This document shows, one piece after another, positions 22,901 through 33,705 of a stretch of 64,000 nucleotides of DNA. The notes beneath the pieces were generated by a model that was given only the letters and a program-made list of their open reading frames with translations, was not told the origin of the DNA and searched no databases. The translations under genes were made by a program, and so were the position numbers. Positions within the stretch are counted from its first letter, which is position 1. Every line of letters begins with the position of its first letter. The stretch covers positions 4,280,001 to 4,344,000 of the forward strand of contig CP084613.1 of NCBI GenBank assembly GCA_025917655.1, given 5' to 3'. The DNA is from Chlorella sorokiniana. Its lineage: Eukaryota; Chlorophyta; Trebouxiophyceae; Chlorellales; Chlorellaceae.

Positions 22901-25900
22901 CTGCTTCACGCAGCCAGCGAAAGCACGGGGCCTGCAAGTGGGCCAGGGGCAGGGCTGGGCGAGGGCGTGCGCCTGCTTCGCGCCAACAGCAGCATGCGAC
23001 GCGAGCAAGATCGGCGCGCATTTTGCCGGCGCTTTGCGGGGATCAGGGCCTGCTGATGGCGGCGCACCTGTTCCTCCAGGACCACGTCCCCCGCATCACG
23101 CTCTTGAAAAAGTGCTCCCAAGGCACGGTACCGTCCTGCCCCGGCTCCAGGTCCTCGCTGCCCTGGCCCTGGATCTGTTTGTACCTGAGCACGCGGCTCC
23201 CCAGCAGGACCTGCGCAGGAAGGCAGGCGCAGGAGGAGCCGGGCAAGCCGTGACAACACAGCCAGGGAGGGGCAAGCGGCCCAGGGTGGGGCCCGCTCTT
23301 CCCCCGCTGTTCCAACCGGGCCTGGCGCAGCATTGACCGCGGCACCGAACAGGGCCACCCACCGTCTCCACAGGCAGGGTGGGTCCCGCAGGGAAGTCCC
23401 AGCACTCCCACAGCAGAGCATACGGGTCCTGCGCCTGGGGCAGGTTCTACACAGCAGAAACAGCGAGGTCAGATGCAAGCGAGGGCACAGGCGCTTTTCT
23501 GTTCCATCATGAAGAAACGATGTATCAGGGGCTCGGCCAGCTGGATGCGCGTTCGCAGGCAGCAGCAGCCGGCGGCGCGCTTGCCTGGTAGCGCAGGCGG
23601 AGGCGCTTGTCCACAAACTCGCGCACCGCTGCCTGGCAGCACGGCATGCGCAGCAGCTCGTCGATGCCCTCCCGACTCATAGGGCCTGAACGTCGAGGCG
23701 CCCCCACATCAGAAACATGCACGTCGAGGCGGCCCCCACTTCAGACACATGCACGTCGAGGCGCCCCCACTTCAGACACATGCACGTCGAGGCGCCCCCA
23801 CTTCAGAAACATGCACGTTGAGGCGCCCCCACTTCATACACGTGCACGTTGAGGCGGCCCCCACTTCAGAAACATGCATGTCGAGGTGCCCCCCCCACTT
23901 CATACACCAGGGCTGCCACACTGATGCAGAAGCAGCAGCAGCAAGCAACCGAGCAGGGTGCCGGTGCAGAGGGCTCAGGCGGCTCACCGTTGCCGCGAGA
24001 CGGAGGGCCGTCGACAACGCCGGTGAACACCAGACGCATCAGCTTCTTCACAATGGGCCCAGCTTGCTTGTAGGGCACTTCACACCTGCGTGGGGACAAC
24101 AGCCACCAGCAGCAGCATGAGACCAAGCAGGAGACGAGGATGATGCTGCCAGCCTGGCAGCCCGGGCGCCAGCTGCTGCCCCACCTGCGCCCGTCCACCT
24201 TCCGCTTCTCCCCAGGCACTGTTTGGCCTGCTCCCAACCCGGCCACTCGTCGGCAATCTCGATGCACAGCTCGTTAAGCTGCCAGTCGGCATGGGTGAGC
24301 GGGGGAGGGGACAAGCTTTATTGTGGACGAGACAGGCCAGGGTCGGAAAGAGTGACCAGGGTTTGGCAGACTGCCACATCCAGCGCGGCAGCGTGCCGCA
24401 GCGGCAGCCAGCTGCAGCGCATCCGTGCCTGCTCCACCGTCATGAAGTCCCGAAGGATCTCCTCCAGGCCCAGCCGCCCCGCGCGTCCCACTCCATCTTG
24501 TACTGCCTCCTGCCATGAACAGTACGACGGGCAGGCGGGACGAGGGTGAGCGCACCTGTGGCGTTGCCAGTCAAAGGAAGCCGCAACTGCTAGTGATTTG
24601 CAACCGATGTTTTCGCAAATCCCCCCCTTGCAGATAAACAGCCTCACTCGCGCATCTCGGGGCCCAGATCCTCGGTCACAAGCGGTTCCTCCTCCTCCTG
24701 CGGCGCCTCGCCTGCAGTGACGCCGCCCGCTGCACAGCCTGCAACAGGCGGCCCAGCAAGCTGCTGGGTGCATATTAACAAGGTCGCCAAAGGTAGGGGT
24801 GGGCTGCATTGCATCGCAGGTCAACAAGGCAGCTGCGCACCTGGGCCTGCGTGTGCGGCTGCGCGCGGCGCTCGGCAGCGGGCGCCTGCGCTGGCTGCGA
24901 GGGCTGCTCTAACACTATGATGGAACTGATGCGTGACTTGCGCCCCCTCGCTTGCCAGGGCCACCATCGGCGACTGCTGCTGGGTCCGCATTGGCACTCG
25001 TGTTCTCAAGCCCCTGCGCGTTGCGCCGAGCGGCAGCCTCGGCTGCCTGTGCGCGCTGCCGGCGCGTCAGCATGCGCCGTCCCTGCAGCTCTTCAGGCTC
25101 CTCCTCCTCCTCCCCATCATCATCTGCAGCTGTGCCCGGCTCCTCCGCCGCTTGCTCCTCCTCTGTCGGTGCCTGCAGCTGGCTGGAGCGGCGGCCACGG
25201 CCGCGCCTGGGCAGCGACAGCGGCATGGCGTGATCGTCCACAGCCAAGCTGGGCAGTGCCTCAGGTGCAACTGCCCGCGGCTCCTGGGGGAGCCCTTCCT
25301 CGCCAGCCGTGTCTTGCTCTGCTGCCTGTTGTGCAGGGCAAGAGGCCTGTGTGGGTGACGCATGCAGCTTCCGGATAGTGGGTGCTGCCCAAAAGCACAC
25401 CACCAACCCAACTGCCAGCGTTACTTTTGTTGCCACTTCCAGCCAAGATGCTTTCATGGCAGTATAGCAGCCGTGGCTGGCAGGGGAAACGCACCTGCTT
25501 CACTTTTTGCACGATGCGGGCGGCGACAGTGCGGGCGGCCCCAGTTTCCATGAGCAGCTCCTCGTCCGCATTGAGCAGCGTTTCGCCATCAAACAGCTCC
25601 CCACGGCTCCTCCACTCCTTGATGAGCTGCAACGAAAGCATCAGGGCAAGCCAGCAGTGAAGAGGGGCGCTCAGCAGTCGGCAGCCGGGGGCGTAACAAG
25701 CGGTAGGGTGCGACAGCAGCAGTCAGCTGTGGTCAGCTGGAATACACCGGGGCGCCTATCGTATCACGATCAATGCTCTTCGTGTGCGGCAGCATAATAT
25801 GCGACAGAAAAAATCAAGAACAAGCCTCAGCGTGCCTAGCTTGCCTGTGCTGCCAGGTCCTTTGGCAGGGCCGCCCGGAGCCAAATCTCAACCTCGTCGC

Positions 25901-25961
25901 GCGTGGAATCGGCTGTGAGCACCTCAAGGGGCACAGCGGCCTTTCGCTTGCGGGGCGGCAT
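16970..25961 (-). CDS. SNF2-family DNA-dependent ATPase, SHPRH-like
   Basis: A 9-kb gene of about 25 exons. It starts at 25961 with PPRKRKAAVPLEVL and an acidic, Lys/Arg-dotted N-terminus. Helicase motifs appear in order on the minus strand. YQRRTVAHMLREE lies near 21860. GGVGEVGLE spliced to VGMGKTLCAIAV (Walker A, 21313-21294) follows. HRVIVDEVQ (Walker B, DEVQ, near 20290), WGLSGT, LPPIKERVLQYELTAEDARWYR, VRAVLDVLDKKGENEKLVVFSEF, THRTGGAGVTLTSGT and PVLNPTYEEQAVGRCNRLGQ (motif VI, near 17660) complete the series. The tail TIEEKVVEFMQ...LTIEDLVWMLFGKEA matches the end of SHPRH, an E3 ligase of PCNA polyubiquitination, better than RAD5 or RAD16. Between the two helicase halves I do not see the Cys/His pattern of a RING or PHD finger, so ligase activity is uncertain. 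Introns carry several tandem repeats. Confidence 0.85.
17757..17875. repeat. GC-rich short tandem repeats in an SNF2 intron
   Basis: Two adjacent arrays: about three 13-bp units of the tggtcagaggggg type, then about three and a half 19-bp units of the ctgccgggcgggccggagg type. Both lie in the intron upstream of the motif VI exon. Confidence 0.8.
21337..21430. repeat. 35-bp tandem repeat, 2.7 copies, beside the Walker A exon
   Basis: Units at 21337-21371 and 21372-21406 are identical (beginning agcaagcagtccgcagttaa), and a partial third runs to 21430. The array is in the intron that splits GGVGEVGLE from VGMGKT and ends about 24 bp upstream of the acceptor. Confidence 0.95.
23691..23912. repeat. 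Minisatellite of about 31 bp, 7 copies, in an SNF2 intron
   Basis: Seven units of 31-32 bp (consensus beginning cgtcgaggcgcccccacttc and ending acatgca) run head to tail. Copies differ by one to three bases (cgtc/cgtt, agac/agaa/atac) and by one C or G in the C run. The first exon after the array encodes SREGIDELLRMPCCQAAV. Confidence 0.95.
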
Positions 25962-26364
25962 CGCGCCCTCCTGACGGAGCACTTACGGGTCTCGCAAACG
26001 TTAGATGTTGTTGCTCAAGACGATCATAAGCGATCGCATAGAACGACAGCATTGCCATTGTTGACTTGGAACTTTAAAGTTGCACTGGCGCTTTCCAGCC
26101 CGCCACCTGACGTCCACTGTGCTTCTCAAGCACCCTCTCCTATCGGCTAGTAGTGCTCAGCCCTTCAGCTGTGCTTTGATTAAGTTGCTGAATCCACCCG
26201 TATGCATGGCATGCAGAGTGACTCACTGCACGCTGTGTCATGGAGCAGCGTCACTGGGGCTGCGCTGCGGACACCGTGCCCCCAAGCACTACAGCAGTAC
26301 ATCCTCGTCACTGCGTTAACCCGAGAGGCCTCGACAAGAGACAAGTGGACGCACCGTTTGCGCC
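25962..26364. promoter_or_regulatory. Divergent promoter region, SNF2 gene (-) / mitochondrial protein gene (+)
   Basis: About 400 bp of lower-GC sequence between two opposed starts. No conserved protein is seen in any frame, and no TATA box at a convincing distance. Confidence 0.5.
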
Positions 26365-27920
26365 ATGCTGCGCAGGGCGCTGGTAACAAGGTTGGGCGCC
26401 GCGAGGCGCCTGCTTCAGCAAGCACCTTCTGCGCCTGCGCCCTCAGCCTCCCACCTGGCCCCCTTATCCCCACCATCCACTTCCGCCCTCCTCCTGGGCG
26501 CATCCCATACCTCAGCAGCCAGCCAACTGGCCGGGGGTGCGGGCCAAGAGGACGCCACCAATCGGGCGGGGATGCCACCGGCGCCGTCGTCGCGTCGGCC
26601 GCTGATGCCGGCGCCTTTGCCCCCGCTGCAACACCTGGTGCCGCCACGGGCGGCGAGCGCATCGAGAAGGCCGCAGGCATGGCGCCCGCAGAGCTCACGG
26701 CTGAGGACTATCAGCAGCTGACGCCGGAGGAGTTTGCCGCTGTGGCAGACCTGTACCTGGGTGAGCACACGGGCTGCCACGCGCCGTGCAGTTCAGAATC
26801 CCCCCACCCCACCCCACACACCACCCCACACACCACCCGCGTGCGCCTTGCGGAAGCCCACCTGCACTGGTACAAAGCTGGGACGCAACACTACAGCCAA
26901 GAGCACGTTGAGCCTGTGTGTCTCGGCGCGTCTCGGTATGACCGCGCTGCTTTGGCCCTGCCTGCAGGCGGCCTGTGGACCCGGATCGAGAGGGGCCTGC
27001 GAGAGGCGGAGGGCGAGGTGGGCCCGCTGGCCCACCCCGAGCCACCCTTGCTCATCTGTCAGGACTCGCTGCTGCTGTCCAGGCACTGCTTGACTGGATG
27101 CATGCCTGGATTCTCTTCTTTCCACAGCCTGCTAGCCCCTTCCCACTCATTGACGCAAGCATAATGGCAATTTGAACCACATGTGACAAGCATCTTCCTA
27201 TCCCCGCCTGGTCCACGCAACACCCACAACCACATACATGCTCAATTCACTCACTTGCGCATTGTGCACACCCTCAAGAACGCAACTGATGTTCCCCTCC
27301 TCAGGAGTTTGACTACAATGTGCGCCCGAGCGAGGCGCCCTGCTCGTGCTGCTGCCGTATGACGGGCAGCTGGTCATCAGGTGTGTGTGTGTGCGTGGGT
27401 GGGGGCGGGGAGTGCATGTGTGGTGGGCGGGGGAGATCTGCAGCCGAACTCACTCCCACTTGGCAGCTGCTCCCCGCGCTGCTCGACCCCGTTTGACCTG
27501 CGCAGGAAGGACCCGCAGCAGCGCAGGCTGTTGGTGGAGAACAACCTGTTTGAGCCGTACGAGGACCGGGACCACGCGGAGTTCAGGTGGGCAGCTGCTG
27601 GGCAGCTGGTGGGGCCCCGGGCCGCGGGGGGAGACGGGGGGGTCCGAAGGGTTGCTTCTGTTGCAGCACCCAGCTGGGACTGCGTGGCTGGCTGGCAGGA
27701 TCGAGCTGCCAGCCCTGGCTTGCTGTGTCAACAGCCCACGCCTGCTGTGCCACAGTGGCCCCTAAGCATGCCCAGAATCCCTCCCACCCATCACCGCATC
27801 CTGCACCCTCCTGCCAGGCCCTGTGGCGAGAACTGCTGGGCGGACGAGGACGAGCTCGGCCTCACAGACTTCATCTCCGAGGCGCTGTCCAGGTACCTGA
27901 AGGCTGAGGTGAAGGTGTGA
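26365..27920 (+). CDS. Mitochondrially targeted protein with a possible divergent frataxin-like domain
   Basis: The ATG at 26365 begins LRRALVTRLGAARRLLQQAP, an Arg-rich amphipathic presequence typical of mitochondrial import. Exons to 26760, about 26970-27018, about 27305-27380, about 27507-27586 and about 27820-27920 then give LTPEEFAAVADLYLG, GLWTRIERGLREAEGE, EFDYNVRPSE, ALLVLLPYDGQLVIR, KDPQQRRLLVENNLFEPY and DELGLTDFISEALSRYL. Order and spacing match frataxin/CyaY: acidic helix with EEF...AD, FDY strand, L-x-L strand, G-x-x-VI strand, K-x-x-x-Q, and a C-terminal helix. The hallmark NKQxPxxQIWxSS is not kept, notably the Trp. One base seems missing between EFDYNVRPSE and ALLVLL (near 27331-27340), and another shift lies in the low-complexity region after the presequence. 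The frataxin assignment is tentative; mitochondrial targeting is firmer. Confidence 0.45.
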
Positions 27921-28266
27921 AGCTGCAGAGAAGGTGGCAGGACATGACAACAGCAAGCACAGGAGGGGGCGCGGAGCAAACGGTGCCGCGGCGGGCAAGA
28001 AGAGGGGTGCTCGCCGCCGGCGCGCAGCCCAGGAGAAGCCTGCGGCGGCGGGGCTCTATGCTGCCGCCTCGGTGCTGGCTCCACTGTTGTGCACATGCAG
28101 CGTGCTGCAAACTTACAGGACCATAATAGTATACACAGCCAAGCCAGGTGATTCACATTGTAGGCAGTATAAATGCAGTACAGAGGGTTTGAGAAGGCTG
28201 GATGCAACAAGATCGTGCAACCGCAACGCAACCGCGTGCGCGCAGCGTGGGCAGCATAATGGTTGT
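27921..28266. other. Convergent intergenic region, 3' ends
   Basis: No gene seen. A TGTAA on the minus strand at 28117-28113 lies about 150 nt beyond the F-box/LRR stop and is a plausible polyadenylation signal. Confidence 0.45.
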
Positions 28267-30700
28267 TTATGCAGCCCACGCCGCCCAGTGGGCACCCCAG
28301 TGCAGCGGCGGCGCGGGCGCGGCAAGCGCGACGGGCGGCGCCGCCACGAGGGCGCCGCTGCCAGCGGCGTGCGCCAGCTCGGCGGGCTCCCGCGGCGCCG
28401 CCGCGTCCCGCAGCGCCTCTGCGGGGTCGCTGTAGTGGATCCCTCGGTACTGGAAGGCAATGAGGTGCAGGCGGGTGGCGGCGGCCAGGGCTGGCGGGTA
28501 GCCCGCTGGGAATGGGTTGTGGGAGAGGTCCAGGCACTTGAGGCTGCGCAGATACGCCCCTCCGGGCAGCGTCTACAGTTGTCGGCATAGGGCGAACGCA
28601 ATGGGAGGGGAGAGTAACGGGCGTGCAGAGCGATGTGAATGCACTCAGGTGGGTGCCGAGGGGCGGCCGACACGAGCGCTGCAGCTGGGGGCCTCTCGTG
28701 CGCAGCCCAGGCCAGGCCGGGAGGGCAGAGGTGGTGGTCTTGAGCGACGGCAGGAAGGCAACAGTCGGCTAACAAGACAGGTCGACCCCTCAAAGGTCAA
28801 CCCCTCGAGCTGGGCTACACAAGGAGCAGCCAGCCGCTTGCAGACCCCACCTGGAGCCGGTTGATGTTGAGCTTCAGCACCGCCAGGCTGGAGAGGCCCG
28901 CCACCACGGGCGGCAAGCACAGCAGGTCGCAATTGGTCAGAACCAGGCTGCGCAGGCCGCTGCAGGCAAGGGAGGAGGGGGGCTCTTTTCGGATCTGCGC
29001 GCACATGCCCATAACCATGCCACCCGCTCATGCAGCCTCCCTTCCCTGGACTGCCCCCCCCCCCACACACACACACACCATAAGCGAGAGTACTCTGGCG
29101 GGAGGTCAGGCACAGCGGCGCCCCACAGGTTGCCAGCAAGGTTGAGCTCCTGCAGGCCTCGCAGCGCGCCCAGCAGCGGCGGCGGCCCGCCCTCCAACCC
29201 GTTGTACTGCAGCTCCAGGCGGGACAGCGCGGTGAGCTGCGGGTTTGGGGGTGCGTGCGGTGGGTGGGTGGGTGGGCGGGTGGTTGGAGAGTAGGTTGGA
29301 GGGTTGGGGGTGTTGGTGCAAAAAAGTGTGGAAGGGCGGTTGCGCGTTGGGGCCAGGGGGCGGGATCGCAGGGGGCGACCCCATAGGCGCAACGTGAGCT
29401 GCAAGTCCCCACACAGCCAGGCTGGTCCAGTGGAGGCATCACGGCCATGGGGCCCTGCAGCAGCAAGACCCGCCCTCAAACAGACGCGGAGCGGGCCGCA
29501 CCCGCGCCAGCTCAGCGGGCAGCGCATCGGGCGAGCTCCAAGGCGGTTGCAGCCCAGGCACAGCGTGCGCAGCGCGCTCAGGCTGCCCAGCGCGGGGGCA
29601 GCGCCTCCAGGCCCAGGTTGACCAGGTGCAGGGCCTCGAGCTGCACGGGAGCATGATAAAAGGATCGACATGCCACCACCGCATGTGCAGGTAGTTGCAG
29701 CAGCGAGGCGCTCTGGAAACGAGGGACGCTGTGGTGCCGCGCGGGAGCACGGAACCTGTGTCCAACCGGGCCCCACAACCGCCAGCCGTTTGACGAGCTG
29801 CGCAGGTGGGCCGGCGCCTCAGCGATCCTGGCGGCACGCTGGCAGCGTCCGCCTCACCTGGTGCTGCCAGCCGCCGAGGTCGGCGGGGAGCTCGCAGGCG
29901 GCGCCGGCGTGCGCGCAGTAGGGGGCCTCCAGGCGCAGGAAGCGCAGGTTCTTGAGCCGCGTGAGGCGCGCGGGGAAGGGCCCCGGAAGACGCAGTGCTG
30001 TCAGCGGCGCCAGCAGGCACACTCCCAGCTCCTCCAGCCCCGGCAGGCCGTCCGCCAGGCTGTCCAGCTCAGCGCAGTCCAGCGGCCCCGCGCTGTGCAG
30101 CGCCAGGCTGCGCAGCGAGGTGAGGCACGCCAGGCTGGCGACGGTGCCGGGGGCCAGGCCGATCGAGGAGCGCGACAGCTCAAGAGCCGTGAGGCCGTGG
30201 GGGCGAGCGCGGCCCACACGCGCGCCAGCGCCGCGTGCCGCCCCGCATCTTCCAGCGGTTGCAACACGTGGCGCAGGTTGTGCAGGCGCAGAGCACGCAC
30301 GCTGGAAGCGCGCCGCGCGATCCACACCGCCAGCCGGCTCCAAAACCGCTCGGCGGCGGCGCTGCCGGGGCCACGGGGCGTTGCTCCTCAGCCCGTCCAC
30401 CTCCAGCTCGCGCCAGCAGGTGCCAGGTGCGCTCACCGCCTCAGCCCAGGCCCGGCAGACGAGGGCCAGGGTCTGGACACTGCAGCGAGTTTGGCAAGAA
30501 CGGGTCGGAGTGGATGTCAACGTGAGGGGGCAGCAAAACGGAAAATTTTGTTTGCGCTGGCGCGGTGAGTTACGCAGAGGTGGGCGGCGCCGTGCGCCTT
30601 TGAATACACGACGATGGCCTCACATTTCGATGTCCTTGCCGACGAATGTGAACACCAGCTGTAGCAGGTCATGCCCGAGGCGGCCCCAACCGGGAACCAT
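28267..30700 (-). CDS. F-box/leucine-rich-repeat protein, probable SCF substrate receptor
   Basis: Exon 1 (ATG at 30700) encodes GWGRLGHDLLQLVFTFVGKDIEM. Exon 2 continues with VQTLALVCRAWAEAVSAPGTCWRELEVDGL. Together these form an F-box, the SKP1-binding element of SCF ubiquitin ligases. The rest is leucine-rich repeats: ALRLHNLRHVLQPLEDAG, GLTALELSRSSIGLAPGTVA, SLRSLALHSAGPL, LEALHLVNLGLEALPP, LSALRTLCLGCNRL, LSRLELQYNGLEGGPPPLLG, LQELNLAGNLWG, LRSLVLTNCDLLCLPPVV, LAVLKLNINRLQ and LKCLDLSHNPFPAGYPPAL. The Ala-rich C-terminus ends at a TAA at 28269-28267. The region near 30170-30350 needs one or two frame shifts to keep the LRR pattern. The target is unknown. The TBCC gene lies just upstream on the same strand. 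Confidence 0.78.
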
Positions 30701-30936
30701 GCCCGCAAGGGGCTCTTCCCCGCCCTCTAGAGTTGCTACGATACCCATACGATGCTTTGCTTATGCGCGCTGGCCTTGACATGACCCTTTGACGTCCTCC
30801 CAAATCTTCCATCATGCCAGGCTGTCGCCAGCGAGACCAGCAAGGGCCCCTGACCCCCTCTGCAGCGAGGGTCTGTTTGATTGGCTGAGCAGGTGGCATT
30901 GTTACCCGTGGAGTCACATATCGTTTCCAGCGCCAG

Positions 30937-32444
30937 TCAAGCCGCTCCATCCGCGGGAGGTTGGCTGGGAGGCGCCGGCGGCGGCGCCAGCCGCTCCGCC
31001 TCGGGCAGCTCAGCCCAGTGGGGCGAGGGCGTGGCCCGCAGCCAGCCAAAGTCGTTGACTTGGCGCCACATGGCGGCCTCATCCCGCCCCAGCCCCTGCT
31101 CATCCAGGTCCGCCTGCGCCCCTGGGTAGGCCGGCGTGTAGGGGGAGACGCGCACGCCCTCCGAGTGCTCTATGATGGGGTGGCTGGCCACGCGCAGGTA
31201 GAAGTCGGCGCGCTGCGCGGCATGGATGCGCACCTGCCGCGCCGCGATCATCAGCACGCTGTCAGCGGCGCCTGCACACACATGCCGGGCAGCGGCAGTC
31301 AAAGTCAGGGAGGCAGGGAACCCAGGGCTCAGCGACGCACAGCAAGGGGAGCGCTGGGCTTTGCCGCTTCACCGTCGGAACAAGAGGGGCGAAACAGCGC
31401 AGGGACCCAAGCTTCCGGCGGCGGCGTACCTTCCACGAAGCAGGCGCCGGCGACCGGACCCGTGTACACTCGGCAGCGGCGCAGGCCGTGCAAGAACAGC
31501 GCAGCCAGGGGCGCCAGCAAGTAAATGGAGCAGTCTTCCAGGTCGGTGAGGGTGAACTCCTTCCCAGCCGCCTCCCCTCGGCCCAGGGACAGCACTTTGC
31601 CCCGCAGGCCGCTGATGGCGCTGCCCGCGCCGCTGCTGGAAGGACCGCCTGCTGCACCCTGCTGCACACCCTGCGCTGGCTGCTGCGTGTCGTGCAAAGG
31701 CTGAGGCTGCTGGCTGCTTGCGACCGCTGCTGCTGCCGGCTCGTTAACACAACTGCCTGCGCCGCAGCGCCCCAAGCGAGGGGCCCTCTGCCGCCTCGGC
31801 GGCTGCGCCTGGCTTCGAGGCCTTGCGGCTGAAGGCAAAGCGCTTGCGGGGCTGCAGGGCGGTGGCGGCTGCCTCGTGGAGCTCCCGCAGCGCGCCCAGC
31901 GCCAGCGTCGCTTGCCGCAAGTCAAACGCGGGGAGGAAGTAGGCCGCGTCCGACACCTCCTGCACTGACAGCAACACATGCTTAAGAACGGCAGAGACAA
32001 TGGTGCAGGCAAGGGCGCATACCACTCTTCTCGACATGCAAGCAGCAGAGAGAGTGATGCAGGCAGGCGAGCGTGGAGATGTTGTTGACAGCGGGCAGCA
32101 GGAAGCCAGCACCCAGAGCCTGGGCCAACGTGCCAACCCACCTTTTCAAGGTCCGCCAGCTGCCCTGTCAGTGCGGCCAGCTCCGCCGCCCCGCCACCGC
32201 CAGGTGCGGTCGCCAGCTGCTGCAGCGCAGTGTCTGTAGCCTGCCGCTTGGCTGCGAAATCTTGCAGGAAAGTCTCCACAGACTCCCCGGGGTCTGCGCT
32301 GACTTGCAAGTCCTCCAGGCGCTTGGCGGTGCTGGCTGCCCGCTGCTCCTCCCGCTCCGCCAGGCGAGCTAGAACGGAAGCGCCCCTGGCGCCATCCGTG
32401 GCGTTGGGCTCATCCAACATCTCGATCACGCATGGCTGCTGCAT
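30937..32444 (-). CDS. TBCC: Tubulin-specific chaperone C (tubulin-folding cofactor C)
   Basis: TBCC completes the tubulin-folding pathway as the GTPase-activating partner in the cofactor D/E-tubulin complex. The first exon encodes an N-terminal helical region (RLAEREEQRAASTAKRLEDL...FLQDFAAKRQATDTALQQL), the spectrin-like tubulin-binding part. The next gives AYFLPAFDLRQATLALGALREL. A Gln/Ser-rich linker leads to the C-CAP/TBCC beta-helix domain: GLRGKVLSLGRGEAAGKEFTL, LEDCSIYLLAPLAALFLHGL, CRVYTGPVAGACFVEG, SVLMIAARQVRIH and DFYLRVASHPIIEHSEGVRVSPY. The QVRIH motif keeps the catalytic arginine of the family. The protein ends in a Pro-rich tail at 30937. Between the helical part and the linker (near 31765) the frame changes, either a small intron or a base error. 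The divergent neighbour is POLD4. Confidence 0.92.
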
Positions 32445-32922
32445 GAAAGTCGGTCGGCAACAGGGAGGATCGGAAAAAGTTGACTGCGGAGGAGCAAAGG
32501 TAAGCCTCAGCCGGCCTGTAAGTGTTGCGCAGAAATATTGAATAGTCCCGAGATCTTCATTTCATTGAAGGCTGCGTTCCATCAGCAGGTGCTCATCATG
32601 CACGGCACGCATACTCCCGTAGCAGCTCAACACCGTCTCGGAGAGCATTATATTCCCAACGCATCCAGAATTGACGCCACCACTACGTGCAACACGTCGG
32701 CAGTCTCGCATCTCATTGCCGCCTCCCCGCTGAAGCTCCAGGGGCCCTCTGCTCAGCGAGATCTGTGGCGCATACCACCCACGGTGAGTGTGCAGGCAAC
32801 CCCGTCGCCTATTGACTGCAGCAGGGCTTCTCCCGCCACGGCTCTTGCCCTGCGCAGAGGCAACCTGCCGCCATAACGCGGCCGCCAACAGCTGCAACAT
32901 GCATTCCGCCGCAGGTGGCCTA
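32445..32922. promoter_or_regulatory. Divergent promoter region, TBCC (-) / POLD4 (+)
   Basis: About 480 bp of mixed composition, including an AT-rich stretch at 32530-32690. It may hold a 5' non-coding exon of POLD4: a gccgcag acceptor-like site ends at 32912, just upstream of the first in-frame ATG. Confidence 0.45.
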
Positions 32923-33458
32923 ATGAACAGCAGCATGGCACCTAAGCTCACAGACCACTTCAGGGCATCGAAATCAGATGCAGCACGGCCGCACGTCAGC
33001 CGCGGCAAGCTGGCGCCCGCAGCAGCATCCGTGGCAGCGCCGCCGCAGCAGGCTGGCGCGGCGGCGCCAGCAGCAGAGGATCAGGACGCAGCAGACGAGG
33101 CTCTCCTGCGGCAGTTTGATCTGGACACGCGGTGAGGAGGCGCTGGGTCGTTCCTCTGCCCGCCCCGCAGACGACGCTTCACGACTTGCTGACGTCCCTG
33201 CTGGGGTCCCCACTTCACAGCCCGTGCTGGCACATGTGTGGAATGCCCGCCACCTCGTCATGCATAATGAGCTGTCCCTCCGACTTCTTGCTGCCCTGCA
33301 GCTTTGGGCCGTGCAAGGGCATCACGCGGCTGCAGCGCTGGGAGCGCGCACAGACGCTGGGGCTCAGCCCGCCGCCCGAGGTGCCGCACCTGGTGCGCAA
33401 GCACGGCGTGGACTCGCTCTTCAACAGAGACGTCTTCAGCGAGGGCAAGCCCTTCTAA
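32923..33458 (+). CDS. POLD4: DNA polymerase delta subunit 4 (p12)
   Basis: This is the smallest subunit of DNA polymerase delta, acting in nuclear DNA replication and repair. Exon 1 (ATG at 32923 or 32935, to 33131) encodes APKLTDHFRASKSD, then an Ala/Pro-rich linker and DEALLRQFDLDTR. Exon 2 (33302-33458) encodes FGPCKGITRLQRWERAQTLGLSPPPEV and ends VFSEGKPF. The block LRQFDLDxRFGPCxGITRLQRWxRAxxLGLxPPPEV is the family signature. The preferred start is 32935, because it places KLTDHF at the extreme N-terminus, where p12 proteins carry a degenerate PCNA-binding motif. The length of about 115-125 residues is normal for the family. The gene is convergent with the cyclin-D-binding-like gene. 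Confidence 0.88.
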
Positions 33459-33705
33459 GCTGGGGGTGACTGATGAATAAAAGGAAGCATCGCGGCCCTA
33501 TGACGCCCGGAGTCGCCCGGCTATTACAGCGCAGGAACGCTCTCGGCTGCGTGCCGAGCTCAGTAAATTGCAACTGTTGTTCTTGCCACGCCTGCTGTGA
33601 CACCTCTGACGATTGCCATGAATGACACGTTGCACCAAGTGCATGCCCATGCATAATTTTTGGACAGCAAACCAGGCGCAAAGGGGGCAGGCAGGGCAGC
33701 ATGGG

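Noticed and set aside
23691-23912. CRISPR-like appearance of the 31-bp repeat array
   Set aside because: Repeats are directly adjacent with no unique spacers, and the host is a eukaryote. It is a minisatellite.
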